DNA from: Propionivibrio soli
GTDB taxonomy: Bacteria > Pseudomonadota > Gammaproteobacteria > Burkholderiales > Rhodocyclaceae
DNA: 64,000 nt
Direction of reading: 5' to 3'
NCBI RefSeq assembly: GCF_025770765.1
Contig: NZ_JANZKY010000014.1
Span: forward strand, 62,001-126,000
Shown here: positions 46,100 through 55,514 of the stretch, piece after piece
How the letters are laid out: the number at the start of each line of letters is the position of its first letter
Numbering within the stretch: position 1 is the first letter of the stretch
Program-made: the position numbers and the translations under genes
Notes under the pieces: generated by a model
The model's database searches: none
What the model was told of the DNA's origin: nothing
What the model saw: the letters and a program-made list of their open reading frames with translations, nothing else

Positions 46100-47407
46100 T
46101 CAGGCGCGGCCAGATTCCGGCGTGTCGTGCATCGCGGCCAACGTTACGTGGTCGACCGACTCGGTAACGAGCTTCGCGATCACGAGGTCGCCCGCGACGT
46201 TGAGCGTCGTCCGGCACATGTCGAGGAAGCGGTCAACACCGAGGATCAGGCCAATGCCTTCGGCCGGGACACCAACGTTGATCATCAAAACGACGATCAA
46301 TGGCAGCGAGCCACCGGGGATACCCGCTGTGCCAACGCCAGCCAGCATGGACATCAGAACAACTTGAATCTGTTGTCCTACGGTCAGGTCGATACCGAAA
46401 ACCTGGGCCATGAACAACACTACGACGCCTTCATACAGACCGGAGCCGTTCTGGTTGGCGGACGCACCAACGGTGATCACGAACCGGGCAATCCGGGGCG
46501 GAATCTTCAGCACGTCGGTCGCGCACTTGAGAGCGATCGGCAGGGTGGCGTTTGACGATGCCGTCGAGAAGGCATAGAGATAGACCTCACGGCACTGCTT
46601 GAAGAAAGGCAGCGGGTTCGTCTTGCCGATCGTCGCCAAGAAGATGCTGTAGACGACGAAGAACTGCAGGAGCAGACCGAGGATAACGACGAAAGCGAAG
46701 TAGGCGACGTTGCCGAGGAAACCGGCGCCCATCCGATACGACGTATTGAAGACAATACCGAAGATAGCGTAAGGAGCCAGTTTCATGGCCACCTCGATGA
46801 TCTTCATCGTCGCTTGGAAGATTGCGTCGAGAACCTTCGGCAGCGGGTGCTCTTCATCCTTGATGACGGTGCTGAGCGCCCAGCCGAAGAACAGCGCGAA
46901 GACCATCATGGCGATGATTTCACCGGAGAATGCGCGCGCTGCAGAGTCGATCGGGTTTTGCGGCAGCAGGTCCACGATGTACTGGAACCAAGGCTTGTCT
47001 TGCGCCGCCGCGGCATTTTTCGCGATGCTCAGAACCCCTTGGTTCGCAGCCAGCGCCGCCTTGTCAAAGACAAGTCCTGCACCCGGCTTGAGAATGTTCG
47101 TGGTCAAGAGAGCGATACAGGCCGCGATACCACTCAAGATGACCGTGAACATAAGACAACGTCCACCTACCTTACCGAAGCCGCCGGCGCCTTGGCTAAG
47201 TTCCATGGTGCCGAGCATTAGCGCCGAAAGAATCAGCGGAACGACGACCATGAAAATAATGCGCAGGAACGTCGCGCCGAGGAAGGTCAATACTTCGGTC
47301 ACCCTCTTCATGAACGCGAATTCAGCCTGCGGCAGGTTGTAATACGCGATTAGGCCAAGAATTACGCCCAAGACGAAACCTAATAATATTTTTGTGTGCT
47401 GTTTCAT
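46100..47407 (-). CDS. dctA: dicarboxylate/amino acid:cation symporter (DctA/GltP family)
   Basis: 435 aa DAACS protein. Helices with LRIIFMVVVPLILSALMLGT; serine-rich re-entrant loop STASSNATLP (281-290); then ITVGASANQNGSGLYEGVVV, where family members normally carry N-M-D-G-T; here it is N-Q-N-G-S (318-322). The second hairpin reads GIPGGSLPLI and the last helix has DRFLDMCRTTLNVAGD. ATG 47407 follows AAAGG. Context (DctB/DctD downstream, sigma-54 promoter upstream) supports C4-dicarboxylate uptake, but the changed motif means substrate or coupling ion may differ. Confidence 0.88.
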   Translation of the reverse strand: MKQHTKILLGFVLGVILGLIAYYNLPQAEFAFMKRVTEVLTFLGATFLRIIFMVVVPLILSALMLGTMELSQGAGGFGKVGGRCLMFTVILSGIAACIALLTTNILKPGAGLVFDKAALAANQGVLSIAKNAAAAQDKPWFQYIVDLLPQNPIDSAARAFSGEIIAMMVFALFFGWALSTVIKDEEHPLPKVLDAIFQATMKIIEVAMKLAPYAIFGIVFNTSYRMGAGFLGNVAYFAFVVILGLLLQFFVVYSIFLATIGKTNPLPFFKQCREVYLYAFSTASSNATLPIALKCATDVLKIPPRIARFVITVGASANQNGSGLYEGVVVLFMAQVFGIDLTVGQQIQVVLMSMLAGVGTAGIPGGSLPLIVVLMINVGVPAEGIGLILGVDRFLDMCRTTLNVAGDLVIAKLVTESVDHVTLAAMHDTPESGRA

Positions 47408-47610
47408 ACCTTTCCCTTTCCCTTCGCCAAATAAGCAAACATAAAGCAATTAGCCGCGCTGGCTCTTTCGGCCCCCATCGACTCCATAACCCGGCGGCCA
47501 CCTCAGACATAGGTCGGAGGATAACGCTGCCGTGCCGGCGCGGAAAGGCTGACTTCGCCCCTTCTCCGGCGATTACTCCCGGGTCTATACCGCATCACCC
47601 TTGGGAGACA

Positions 47611-47626
47611 GCAGGCAAAGTGCCGG
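47611..47626 (-). promoter_or_regulatory. possible second sigma-54 promoter of dctA
   Basis: Reads CGGCACT-TTGC-CTGC on the minus strand with GG-N10-GC spacing. Weaker match than the site 43 bp upstream; listed because spacing is exact and both face dctA. Confidence 0.35.
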
Positions 47627-47653
47627 ATGATCCCAAAGAAGACAGCCTGTGAC

Positions 47654-47669
47654 TGCAGGTAACGTGCCA
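47654..47669 (-). promoter_or_regulatory. sigma-54 (-24/-12) promoter for dctA
   Basis: Minus-strand TGGCACGTTACCTGCA matches the RpoN consensus TGGCACG-N4-TTGCA at every position except one, with GG (47668-47667) and GC (47656-47655) 10 bp apart. Predicted start near 47643 leaves a leader of about 235 nt before dctA. Fits activation by DctD. Confidence 0.8.
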
Positions 47670-47730
47670 GTTCGGCAGATCATTAGTCGGCTGTTTTCAT
47701 TTTCTTTTTCCATGACGGCTCGTGGATGTG

Positions 47731-47777
47731 TTCGGATATCCGAGAGTTCGCGGTTCAATCGCGTTCGGAAAACCGAA
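47731..47777. promoter_or_regulatory. tandem enhancer-like sites for DctD upstream of dctA
   Basis: Two inverted repeats of one pattern, TTCGG-N4-CCGAR: TTCGG-ATAT-CCGAG (47731-47744) and TTCGG-AAAA-CCGAA (47764-47777). Centres are 33 bp apart, about three helical turns, and lie about 95 and 128 bp upstream of the predicted sigma-54 start. Known dctA enhancers bind DctD at tandem sites, so this assignment is a strong inference. Confidence 0.6.
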
Positions 47778-47790
47778 CGTATTTGCGGCG

Positions 47791-48282
47791 CTACAGTAAC
47801 GTCTCTATGTCCCGGGCAATGGTCTGCGGTGCCTTCATAGGGGCATAACGACGACAAACGACGCCATTGCGGTCGACGAGAAACTTGGTGAAGTTCCACT
47901 TGATCGCCTTGCTGCCCAAGAGTCCGGGCGCTGAAGTTTTCAGATGCCGATAGAGCGGATGAGTCTGCGCTCCGTTGACCTCAATCTTCGCGAACATCGG
48001 GAAACTGACTTCGTAGTTCGTTGCACAGAAAGCGCCGATTTCTTCGTCGGTCCCGGGCTCCTGGTGCCGAAACTGATTGCATGGGAAACCGAGAATCGCA
48101 AATCCCCGGTCCTTGTAGCCGCGATAGAGTGATTCAAGGCCGGCGTACTGGGGCGTAAAGCCACATCGGCTGGCCGTGTTGACAATCAATAGCACTTGGC
48201 CGGCAAAGTCGGCTAACGATTGAAGCTGGCCGTCCAGACGGCGGGCCGAGAAGTCCTTTAGGCGGTACGTCGCAGATTCCAT
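47791..48282 (-). CDS. glutathione peroxidase-like thiol peroxidase (Cys type)
   Basis: 163 aa. Peroxidatic Cys40 in NTASRCGFTPQYAGLE, then GFPCNQFRHQEPGTDEEI with Gln70, and K-W-N-F-T-K-F near the C-terminus: the catalytic tetrad of bacterial GPx/BsaA/BtuE-type proteins. It is a Cys enzyme; no in-frame TGA is involved. Such proteins usually use thioredoxin. ATG 48282 has a GGAGGTGCC ribosome site. It lies 57 bp downstream of nhaR on the same strand. Confidence 0.92.
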   Translation of the reverse strand: MESATYRLKDFSARRLDGQLQSLADFAGQVLLIVNTASRCGFTPQYAGLESLYRGYKDRGFAILGFPCNQFRHQEPGTDEEIGAFCATNYEVSFPMFAKIEVNGAQTHPLYRHLKTSAPGLLGSKAIKWNFTKFLVDRNGVVCRRYAPMKAPQTIARDIETLL

Positions 48283-48339
48283 GGCACCTCCTGCCTTTGA
48301 TGGAAGAGAGGTAACTGTGTTTGATGTCTTCCTGACCCT

Positions 48340-49335
48340 TCAGGTTGCAGCACGTTGCTTTGGTCGCCTCTTGCGCATTGTCGCCCGGCGCTTGTCAGGG
48401 GAGACAGGAACCGCGGCCGGAGCGTCTTTCCCTGCGGCACCGAAGATGTCTTCGCGAGCGGTCTTGCTAATTGCGACGATGGCCGGGTACGTCAAACGGC
48501 GCTCGGTCGTAATGGCATAAACCTGCTCGATGACCGAGTCGAGCCGCCCGACTTCGGCGACTTGATACTGCTCGCAAATGTGATCGACGATAGCCGTCGG
48601 GGCAACGAACAGGCCCGCGCCCGCTTGCCCGAAAGCCTTGGTAAGCGCGCTGTCATCGAATTCGCCGACGATGCGCGGCCGCAATCCTTTGCCCTCCAGC
48701 CATTGGATCAACTTGGGGCGAATGGCCGCGTCCTCGCCAGGCAGTAGGAAGGGGGCTGTATCGAGCGCCGCTGGGAAATCGTTTCCGTATTGTCGTGCCA
48801 GTTCGGGTGCGCCAAACACGGAGAGGCCGCTCTCGCCGAGGAGGTGGCTATAGCCGCGTACGTTCAGGTTCCCCGGCATTGGTCTGTCGGCGATGATCAT
48901 GTCGAGTCGGTGCACGGAAAGCTCGGCGAGCAGCGAAGAGAGTCGTCCTTCGCGACAGATCAGGCGTACCGGATCTTCAAGTTTCAGCGCCGGTTCGACA
49001 AGCCGATAAGCCACCGATTTAGAAACGGCATCGGCAATCCCCACTCGGAACGGAGAAATCCGGTTCGCTTTGTTGTCATGGAGCACATCGAGCAACTGGT
49101 CGCCGATCGCGAAAATCCGTTCGGCGTAACCAAGCACCCGTCGACCGGCATCCGTCAGTTCAAGATTACGGCCGCTGCGCCGGAATAACTCGGTACCCAA
49201 GGATTCGGCGAATTCGCTGAGTTGGCCGCTGATTGATTGCGGCGTGAGGTGGAGTTGATCGGCTGCGCGGGCAATGCTGCCCGTCTTGGCCACCATCCAG
49301 AAGTAACGCAGATGCTTGAAGTTCAGGGCAGGCAT
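48340..49335 (-). CDS. nhaR: LysR-type transcriptional activator NhaR
   Basis: 331 aa. HTH MPALNFKHLRYFWMVAKTGS, IARAADQLHLTPQSISGQLS then FAESLGTELFRRSGRNLELT; the effector domain contains ICREGRLSSLLAELSVHRLD and EQVYAITTERRLTYPAIVAI. This matches NhaR, the sodium-responsive activator of Na+/H+ antiporter genes. A basic ~25-residue C-terminal tail (KRRATMRKRRPKQ) is an extra. Divergent from the Tim44-like gene; an NhaD/ArsB-like transporter lies 1.3 kb away, a likely target. Confidence 0.88.
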   Translation of the reverse strand: MPALNFKHLRYFWMVAKTGSIARAADQLHLTPQSISGQLSEFAESLGTELFRRSGRNLELTDAGRRVLGYAERIFAIGDQLLDVLHDNKANRISPFRVGIADAVSKSVAYRLVEPALKLEDPVRLICREGRLSSLLAELSVHRLDMIIADRPMPGNLNVRGYSHLLGESGLSVFGAPELARQYGNDFPAALDTAPFLLPGEDAAIRPKLIQWLEGKGLRPRIVGEFDDSALTKAFGQAGAGLFVAPTAIVDHICEQYQVAEVGRLDSVIEQVYAITTERRLTYPAIVAISKTAREDIFGAAGKDAPAAVPVSPDKRRATMRKRRPKQRAAT

Positions 49336-49611
49336 GGTTTTTCCGACAAGATGAAGGAACTGTTTGGTCAGCCCGGCAGGCTTTGATAAATAGTCGAAAT
49401 TTACGATGTATTAAATCATTTTATTCGACTTGTTGGATGTTTTAGCGCCTTCTACGATGTACGCGTTCGCTATTTGGCGAAGGCAACGGAAGGCAGGTGG
49501 CACGTTCTGCCTGACCGTTTTGGGCAAGGCGATAAAGCGACGGGCGCCACCGGATGGTGCCCGTATAGTCATCGGCCTTGCATGGATGTTTCAGTGTTGA
49601 TGGAGATGCTG
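49336..49611. promoter_or_regulatory. AT-rich divergent control region of nhaR
   Basis: 276 bp without a gene. It holds an AT-rich patch flanked by the perfect inverted repeat AGTCGAA (49392-49398) / TTCGACT (49424-49430), half-site centres 32 bp apart. This suits binding by a LysR-type protein, probably NhaR autoregulation. Inference from symmetry and position. Confidence 0.4.
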
Positions 49612-50472
49612 ATGAAAAGCACGTTCGTGGCTGTCTTTCTCTCGGTCCTGGCGCTCGGTTTGAGCATTGGTGACGCCGAGGCTGCCCGCCTCGGCGGAGG
49701 CAAGTCGTTCGGCATGCAGCGGCAGGCTGTTACGCCGCGTCCGGCTAGCCCCGCCCAGGCGGCACCGGCTCCGGCAAATCCGCAACAAGGTGCGGCTCCC
49801 GCTGGTGCACCGAAGCGTAACTGGATGGGTCCGCTCGCAGGGCTCGCCGCCGGCCTTGGTCTCGGTGCCTTGCTTTCGCATTTCGGCATGGGCCCGGCGA
49901 TGGCCAACTTTCTGATGATCGCCTTGCTCGTGGTGGGCGGGATTGTGCTCTTCAGGGTGTTGACGCGGGGGCGCGCAACGGCGGCCCGACATGCCACCTA
50001 CCCAGGCGGATCGGATACGTATGCGCGTACGCCGTCGCCAGACGTTGCCCCTCTGCCGCCAGCGTCTACTGGACCCAGCCCTGTGCCGGGAGCGGCAGTT
50101 CCCGCTGACTTCGACAGTGAAGGGTTTGTGAGAGTGGCGAAGCTCAACTTCGTGAGGTTGCAGACGGCAAACGATGCAAAAAACCTCGACGATATCTGCG
50201 AGTTCGTATCCCCTGAACTCTTTGCCGAAATCAAGATGCAGATGGACGAGCGGGGCGCAACCGCGCAGAAGACGGACGTAGTAACTCTGGAGGCCGAGTT
50301 GCTGGAAGTGGTTACGGAGGGAGCGCGCCATATCGCGAGCGTGCGCTTCAACGGCATGATCCGCGAAACGGAAGGCGGAGCGGCGATGCCGTTCGCCGAG
50401 GTCTGGCACCTGTCCAAGCCCACGGACGGCAGCCGCGGCTGGGTCGTTGCCGGGATTCAGCAAGTTCAGTGA
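49612..50472 (+). CDS. Tim44-like domain protein
   Basis: 286 aa. Signal peptide or anchor (FVAVFLSVLALGLSIGDAEA), a Gly/Pro/Ala-rich stretch with an RLGGGKSFGMQRQ motif, two hydrophobic segments (WMGPLAGLAAGLGLGALLSH, then ANFLMIALLVVGGIVLFRVL), then a C-terminal Tim44-like domain (FVRVAKLNFVRLQTANDAKN ... AEVWHLSKP). Common in proteobacteria; function unclear, probably membrane-associated. ATG 49612 has GGAG 6 bp before; three ATG codons are in frame. It sits between nhaR and the NhaD-like gene. Confidence 0.8.
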   Translation: MKSTFVAVFLSVLALGLSIGDAEAARLGGGKSFGMQRQAVTPRPASPAQAAPAPANPQQGAAPAGAPKRNWMGPLAGLAAGLGLGALLSHFGMGPAMANFLMIALLVVGGIVLFRVLTRGRATAARHATYPGGSDTYARTPSPDVAPLPPASTGPSPVPGAAVPADFDSEGFVRVAKLNFVRLQTANDAKNLDDICEFVSPELFAEIKMQMDERGATAQKTDVVTLEAELLEVVTEGARHIASVRFNGMIRETEGGAAMPFAEVWHLSKPTDGSRGWVVAGIQQVQ

Positions 50473-50643
50473 AATAGAAGGAACGGTAATCCGTCGTCGA
50501 TGCTCGGAGCGGGACCTTTGAAGGCCCGCTTCGCGCATTTTGACGGGGCCACTTGATGACCGTCCGGGGCAAGGGACGCTACGCTGAGGAAGCACGACAA
50601 GAACCCGAACAATCAATAAGGCTTCGCGCCAAAGGGAGGAGAA

Positions 50644-51960
50644 ATGGAGCCACTCGCCTGGATCGCCTTGGGTATCTTCGCCGCGACGATCATCGTCGTA
50701 ATCATGAATGTTTTCGACAGCACGGTGGCTGCCTTGATCGGCGTGGCGGCCATGGTATGGGTCGGCGTATTGACCGAGTCCGAGGCGTTCGCTCTGGTCG
50801 ACTGGAACGTCATGGCCATTCTGGTGAGCGTCTGGGTGATCGCCTCGTATTTCGGCAAGACCGGGATTCCGAGTTGGCTTGCCGTAGGCGCACTAAAACT
50901 CTCCGGCGGACGGCCGGGAGTGCTCGTGATAATTCTGGCCACGCTCGCGGGCCTGATCTCCATGTTTGTGGACAACGTGGTCGTCATCTTGATGATGGCG
51001 CCGGTAGCGCTTCCACTCGCTCGGGCGGTCAAGTTGCCGGTGACGCCGCTGGTGCTCATGATCGGGTTCGCTGCAAACTTCATGGGGTCGGCCATGCTGC
51101 TCGGCGACCTGCCGCCCCAGATGTTGCATAGCGTTTCCGGGGCGGAGTTCGGCGACTTCTTCTTCCATTCCGGACGGCCGTCGTCCTTTCCCATTCTTTG
51201 CGTTACCTTTGCCGTCACGCTCGGTGCCATGTACCTGTATGGCTTCCGATCGCATCATGCGCGGATCGTCGATCTGACAACGGTCGGCGTGGAGGCTCGC
51301 ATTCCGAACAGGCTGTTTGCGGGCGTTGTCGTCGCCGGCTTTCTATTGACCGTCCTGGCGATGGCTTTTCGTCAGACGCTCGGTTTTCAGCTCGGCTTCA
51401 TTGCAATGACTGGCGCAGTTACCCTTGTCCTGGTCCTCGAACTCTTGGGCGAGCGGGCCAAGGCGCCTCCTTTCGAAGAAATTCTCTCGGAACTCGATTG
51501 GCGCGCTGTCTTCTTCTATATCGCGCTCTTCGCCTTGGTCGGTAGCCTGGAGAAGGTCAAACTTCTCGGAGCGCTGGCGCACATCATTCGCCCGATCTTC
51601 GTGGACAACTATGCGGCGGGAGCCTCGCTGCTTTATTGGATAACGATTCCCATCGTCGGCATTGTCGAACATGACGCTTACATTTTGACGTTCCTTGAAA
51701 CCATCAAAGACCTTGACGAAGCCGCCGTCGCGCGCTGGCCGCTCTGGTGGATGCTGCTCTGGTCGGGAACACTGGGGAGCAACCTCACCGTAGCAGGAGC
51801 TCCTGCACTGTACGCGGCGCTGAACATTTGCCAAAGCGAAGAACGGCGCAAGATTTCGTTGCGTGAGTTTCTGTCTTGGAGCGTGCCGTTTGTTCTCGTT
51901 TCGGCAAGTGTCTGCTATGTTTTAGGCATGCTCATTTGGGTGTTCCCGTTCGTCAAATAG
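50644..51960 (+). CDS. NhaD/ArsB-type ion transporter
   Basis: 438 aa with about 11-12 hydrophobic segments, ion transporter superfamily. Key segments: MNVFDSTVAALIGVAAMVWV, WNVMAILVSVWVIASYFGKT, LAGLISMFVDNVVVILMMAP (NhaD/ArsB signature region with D-N), MIGFAANFMGSAMLLGDLPP, and a C-terminal TLGSNLTVAGAPALYAALNI. Related proteins exchange Na+/H+ or export arsenite; nearby nhaR favours Na+/H+. AGGAGAA precedes the ATG. Followed 31 bp later by uspA, probably co-transcribed. Confidence 0.85.
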   Translation: MEPLAWIALGIFAATIIVVIMNVFDSTVAALIGVAAMVWVGVLTESEAFALVDWNVMAILVSVWVIASYFGKTGIPSWLAVGALKLSGGRPGVLVIILATLAGLISMFVDNVVVILMMAPVALPLARAVKLPVTPLVLMIGFAANFMGSAMLLGDLPPQMLHSVSGAEFGDFFFHSGRPSSFPILCVTFAVTLGAMYLYGFRSHHARIVDLTTVGVEARIPNRLFAGVVVAGFLLTVLAMAFRQTLGFQLGFIAMTGAVTLVLVLELLGERAKAPPFEEILSELDWRAVFFYIALFALVGSLEKVKLLGALAHIIRPIFVDNYAAGASLLYWITIPIVGIVEHDAYILTFLETIKDLDEAAVARWPLWWMLLWSGTLGSNLTVAGAPALYAALNICQSEERRKISLREFLSWSVPFVLVSASVCYVLGMLIWVFPFVK

Positions 51961-51991
51961 ATCAACCGAGGCTCATGACGGAGGCGTCGCC

Positions 51992-52471
51992 ATGTACAAG
52001 AACATTCTCATTCCTACCGACGGATCAGAACTCTCGGCACGCGCGATCAAGGCGGGGGTTAAGCTGGCAAATGTGACGGGAGGCAGCGTAATCGGGATTT
52101 TCGTCGCTCCGACGCCGACGCCGATCATTTACAAGGGCCTTCTGCCTGTTGGCTACAAGAGCCCGGATGAGCACGCGGCGCTCATTGCCAAGGCGGCACA
52201 AAAGAATCTCGGGGTCATCGAGAAAGAGGCGAAAGCGCTGGGCGTACCTTTTCGCGGCATCACGGTGACCAGCGACTTTCCGGCCGACAGCATCCTGCAG
52301 GCGGCGTCCGACCACAAATGCGACTTGATTTTCATGGCGTCGCACGGGCACAGAGGCGTGTCCGCCATCCTGATCGGAAGCGAAACGCAGAAGGTACTTT
52401 CGCACGCAAGGATACCGGTACTCGTTTATCGCGACCGCTATTCAGACGTGCCGTCGCGCTCGCCTTCTTGA
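51992..52471 (+). CDS. universal stress protein UspA family
   Basis: 159 aa single Usp domain: MYKNILIPTDGSELSARAIK at the N-terminus, ITVTSDFPADSILQAASDHK, and the nucleotide loop ASHGHRGVSAILIGSETQKV. The ATP motif G-2X-G-9X-G(S/T) reads A-S-H-G-9X-G-S, one Gly changed to Ala, still close to the ATP-binding class. Likely a stress-related companion of the NhaD-like transporter. It converges on gcvP with 63 bp between stops. Confidence 0.92.
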   Translation: MYKNILIPTDGSELSARAIKAGVKLANVTGGSVIGIFVAPTPTPIIYKGLLPVGYKSPDEHAALIAKAAQKNLGVIEKEAKALGVPFRGITVTSDFPADSILQAASDHKCDLIFMASHGHRGVSAILIGSETQKVLSHARIPVLVYRDRYSDVPSRSPS

Positions 52472-52505
52472 GACAGGGAACCCCGGAGGAATGTCGCCGG
52501 TAACG

Positions 52506-52525
52506 CGCGGGCCGCGCGGCCCGCG
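52506..52525. repeat. 20-bp perfect GC palindrome between uspA and gcvP
   Basis: All-GC perfect palindrome centred between 52515 and 52516, extendable by G-T and C-G pairs. No T tract on either side. Positioned between convergent stops, it may be a factor-assisted or structural terminator. Confidence 0.6.
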
Positions 52526-52534
52526 TGGATTCCC

Positions 52535-55438
52535 TTACTGTGTTTCGTAATCCTCCGGCGGTACGCAGGCACAGAACAGGTTGCGATCCCCATAGACGTC
52601 GTCGATCCGATTGACGGTCGGCCAGAACTTGTGGGCGGCAACCCAAGGCAACGGGAAGACGGCTTCGTGCCGGGTGTAAGGACGGTCCCAAGCGGCATCG
52701 ACGATATCCGCCTGTGTGTGGGGCGCGTTCTTCAGCGGATTGTTGTCGGCCGGCCAGATGCCCTGTTCTATCTTGGCGATCTCGTTCCGAATAGACACCA
52801 TCGCCGCGACGAAGCGGTCGAGTTCGGCTTTCGATTCGGATTCCGTAGGCTCGACCATGATCGTTCCGGCAACCGGGAAACTGACAGTCGGCGCGTGGAA
52901 TCCGTAGTCTATCAAACGCTTGGCGATGTCGATTTCGGCGATGCCTGTCGCTGCCTTGATCGGGCGGATATCGAGGATGCATTCGTGGGCGACGCGCCCC
53001 TTCGTGCCGGTATAAAGAACCGGATAATGGTCCTTCAGTCGGGCGGCGACGTAATTGGCGTTGAGAATCGCCACCTCCGTTGCGCGCGTCAGCCCTTGAC
53101 CGCCGAGCATGGCAATGTACATCCAGGAAATCGGCAGGATCGACGCCGAACCCCAAGGGGCGGCGGAAACGGCACCCTGGCCACGATTTGACCGGTCAGG
53201 TTCGCCCGTCGACTGCACTGCATGGTCGGGAAGGAAAGGGGCGAGGTGCGCTTTGACGCCAATCGGCCCCATGCCGGGCCCGCCACCGCCGTGGGGGATG
53301 GCGAACGTCTTATGCAGATTCATGTGGCTCACGTCGGCGCCGATCAACCCGGGCGACGTCAGCCCTACCTGCGCATTAAGGTTGGCACCGTCCATGTAGA
53401 CCTGTCCGCCGTGCTGATGGACGATCGCGCAGATTTCGCGTACCGCTTCCTCGAAAACGCCATGCGTCGAGGGATAGGTAAGCATAAGGCAGGCGAGATT
53501 GGCGGCATGCTGCTCGGCTTTCGCCTTCAGATCCGCCACGTCCACGTTGCCGCTGTCATCACATCCGACGATGACAATTTGCAGTCCGGCCATCTGTGCC
53601 GAAGCTGGGTTGGTTCCATGCGCCGAACGGGGGATCAGGCACACATTACGGTGCGTTTCACCGCGACTGGCGTGATATCGGCGGATCGCCACGATGCCCG
53701 CGTATTCACCCTGCGCTCCCGAATTGGGTTGTAGGCTCACGGCGTCGAATCCGGTGATCGTCTTCAACCAGTCTTCGAGGCCGCGGATCATCTCGACGTA
53801 GCCCTTCGCCTGGTCGAGGGGAGCGAAAGGATGCAGGCCGGAAAACTCGGGCCAGCTGATCGGAATCATTTCGCTCGTTGCATTGAGTTTCATCGTGCAC
53901 GAGCCGAGCGAGATCATTGATCGGTCGAGTGCGAGATCCTTGTCCTGCAGGCGCTTCAAATAGCGCAGCATCTCGTGCTCGGTGTGGTGGCTGTTGAACA
54001 CCGGGTGGGTCAGAACGGCATCGGAGCGCCGCAACGTCGCCGGCAAGAACGGGTCGTTCGCCTGCAACTGAGCATCGAGCCCGTCGATGTCCACTGCGAT
54101 GCCCGCGATCAGCTTGATCAGTTCGCCGACGTCTTCGCGCGTGGTTTTTTCATTGAATGCGATGCCGAGGACGCCGTTGCCAACGTTACGCAGATTGAAG
54201 CCGCTGGCCAGCGCCGCGTTGTACACGGAGACGGCCTTTGGACCAAGCTCGATGCGCAACGTATCGAATACACGAGTATTCAGGACTGTTACGCCGGCGC
54301 GCCTAACCGCTTCGCCGAATATCGCCGTCAGACGATGAATGCGTTCGGCAATAGCGCGTAACCCTTCCGGACCGTGGTACACGGCATACATGCCGGCCAT
54401 GTTCGCGAGCAGCACTTGCGAAGTACAGATATTCGAGTTGGCCTTCTCGCGCCGGATGTGCTGCTCGCGCGTCTGCAGCGCCATGCGCAGGGCCTTGTTG
54501 CCCCGGGCATCGACCGACACGCCGATAATGCGCCCGGCCACCGAACGCTTGTGCTCGTCGCGCGTGGCAAAGAAGGCCGCGTGCGGTCCACCGAAGCCGA
54601 GTGGAATGCCGAAGCGTTGCGATGACCCGAACGCGATATCGGCACCCATTTCCCCTGGCGACTTGAGCAACACGAGGGCCATGAGATCCGAGGCAACAGC
54701 AACAACGCCACCGCGCGCCCTGATGGCGGCGATCGGTTCGGAGAGATCGGCGATTTCCCCGGTATCGTTCGGGTATTGCAGGATGGCTCCAAACACGTCG
54801 GCGTCTGCCGCTTCCTGCGGTGTTCCAAAAACCAGTTCGTAGCCGAAGTATCCGGCGCGCGTCTTGAGCACGTCGATCGTTTGCGGGAAGCACGCGGCGT
54901 CGACAAAGAAGGCGTTCGATTTCGACTTGCTCACGCGGCGCGCCATCGTCATCGCTTCGCCGGCCGCCGTCGCTTCGTCGAGCAGCGATGCATTGGCGAG
55001 TTCGAGCCCGGTAAGGTCGATCACCATCTGTTGATAGTTGAGCAGCGCCTCCAGCCGGCCCTGGGCGATTTCTGCCTGATAGGGTGTGTAGGCGGTATAC
55101 CAGCCGGGGTTCTCCAACACGTTGCGCAGGATCACGTTCGGCGTGTAGGTATCCGAATAGCCCATTCCGATGAGCGACTTTTGGACGCGGTTCTTGCTCG
55201 CGATCGCTCTCAGGGCCGCGAGCGCTTCCGCTTCCGGACGCGGCCCGGGCAACGGGAGTGGCTGAGGTAAGCGAATCGCCGCTGGCACCGTTTCGTTGAT
55301 CAAAGCGTCCAGCGATGACGCGCCGATCGCTTGCAGCATACGGTCAACGTCATCCGGCGACGAGCCGATATGGCGGGCGATAAATTCGTCACGTTTTTCG
55401 AGGGCGTTGAGGGAACGGGTCGATAAGGTCGATGGCAT
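52535..55438 (-). CDS. gcvP: glycine dehydrogenase (decarboxylating), P protein
   Basis: 967 aa, the normal length of the single-chain P protein. PLP lysine is K710 in [19 protein letters not shown]-terminal half opens with [40 protein letters not shown] and an intact C-terminal [17 protein letters not shown] segment are present. Decarboxylates glycine and passes aminomethyl to the lipoyl arm of GcvH. ATG 55438 matches the family N-terminus. Third gene of gcvT-gcvH-gcvP; 76 bp after gcvH. Confidence 0.97.
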   Translation of the reverse strand: MPSTLSTRSLNALEKRDEFIARHIGSSPDDVDRMLQAIGASSLDALINETVPAAIRLPQPLPLPGPRPEAEALAALRAIASKNRVQKSLIGMGYSDTYTPNVILRNVLENPGWYTAYTPYQAEIAQGRLEALLNYQQMVIDLTGLELANASLLDEATAAGEAMTMARRVSKSKSNAFFVDAACFPQTIDVLKTRAGYFGYELVFGTPQEAADADVFGAILQYPNDTGEIADLSEPIAAIRARGGVVAVASDLMALVLLKSPGEMGADIAFGSSQRFGIPLGFGGPHAAFFATRDEHKRSVAGRIIGVSVDARGNKALRMALQTREQHIRREKANSNICTSQVLLANMAGMYAVYHGPEGLRAIAERIHRLTAIFGEAVRRAGVTVLNTRVFDTLRIELGPKAVSVYNAALASGFNLRNVGNGVLGIAFNEKTTREDVGELIKLIAGIAVDIDGLDAQLQANDPFLPATLRRSDAVLTHPVFNSHHTEHEMLRYLKRLQDKDLALDRSMISLGSCTMKLNATSEMIPISWPEFSGLHPFAPLDQAKGYVEMIRGLEDWLKTITGFDAVSLQPNSGAQGEYAGIVAIRRYHASRGETHRNVCLIPRSAHGTNPASAQMAGLQIVIVGCDDSGNVDVADLKAKAEQHAANLACLMLTYPSTHGVFEEAVREICAIVHQHGGQVYMDGANLNAQVGLTSPGLIGADVSHMNLHKTFAIPHGGGGPGMGPIGVKAHLAPFLPDHAVQSTGEPDRSNRGQGAVSAAPWGSASILPISWMYIAMLGGQGLTRATEVAILNANYVAARLKDHYPVLYTGTKGRVAHECILDIRPIKAATGIAEIDIAKRLIDYGFHAPTVSFPVAGTIMVEPTESESKAELDRFVAAMVSIRNEIAKIEQGIWPADNNPLKNAPHTQADIVDAAWDRPYTRHEAVFPLPWVAAHKFWPTVNRIDDVYGDRNLFCACVPPEDYETQ

Positions 55439-55514
55439 TCGTTTTGTCCGGCTCGGGCTGAAAAACTGCGGCGGGCAACGCATGGCGACCCGCCGCGAGG
55501 GAGTGAAAGCGCGG

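Noticed and set aside
47762-47779. Terminator for the glutathione peroxidase gene
   Set aside because: The hairpin has no T tract on the minus strand; its sequence matches the neighbouring repeat and fits an enhancer site better.
47791-48282. Selenocysteine glutathione peroxidase
   Set aside because: The catalytic position is a TGC Cys codon and no in-frame TGA is present.
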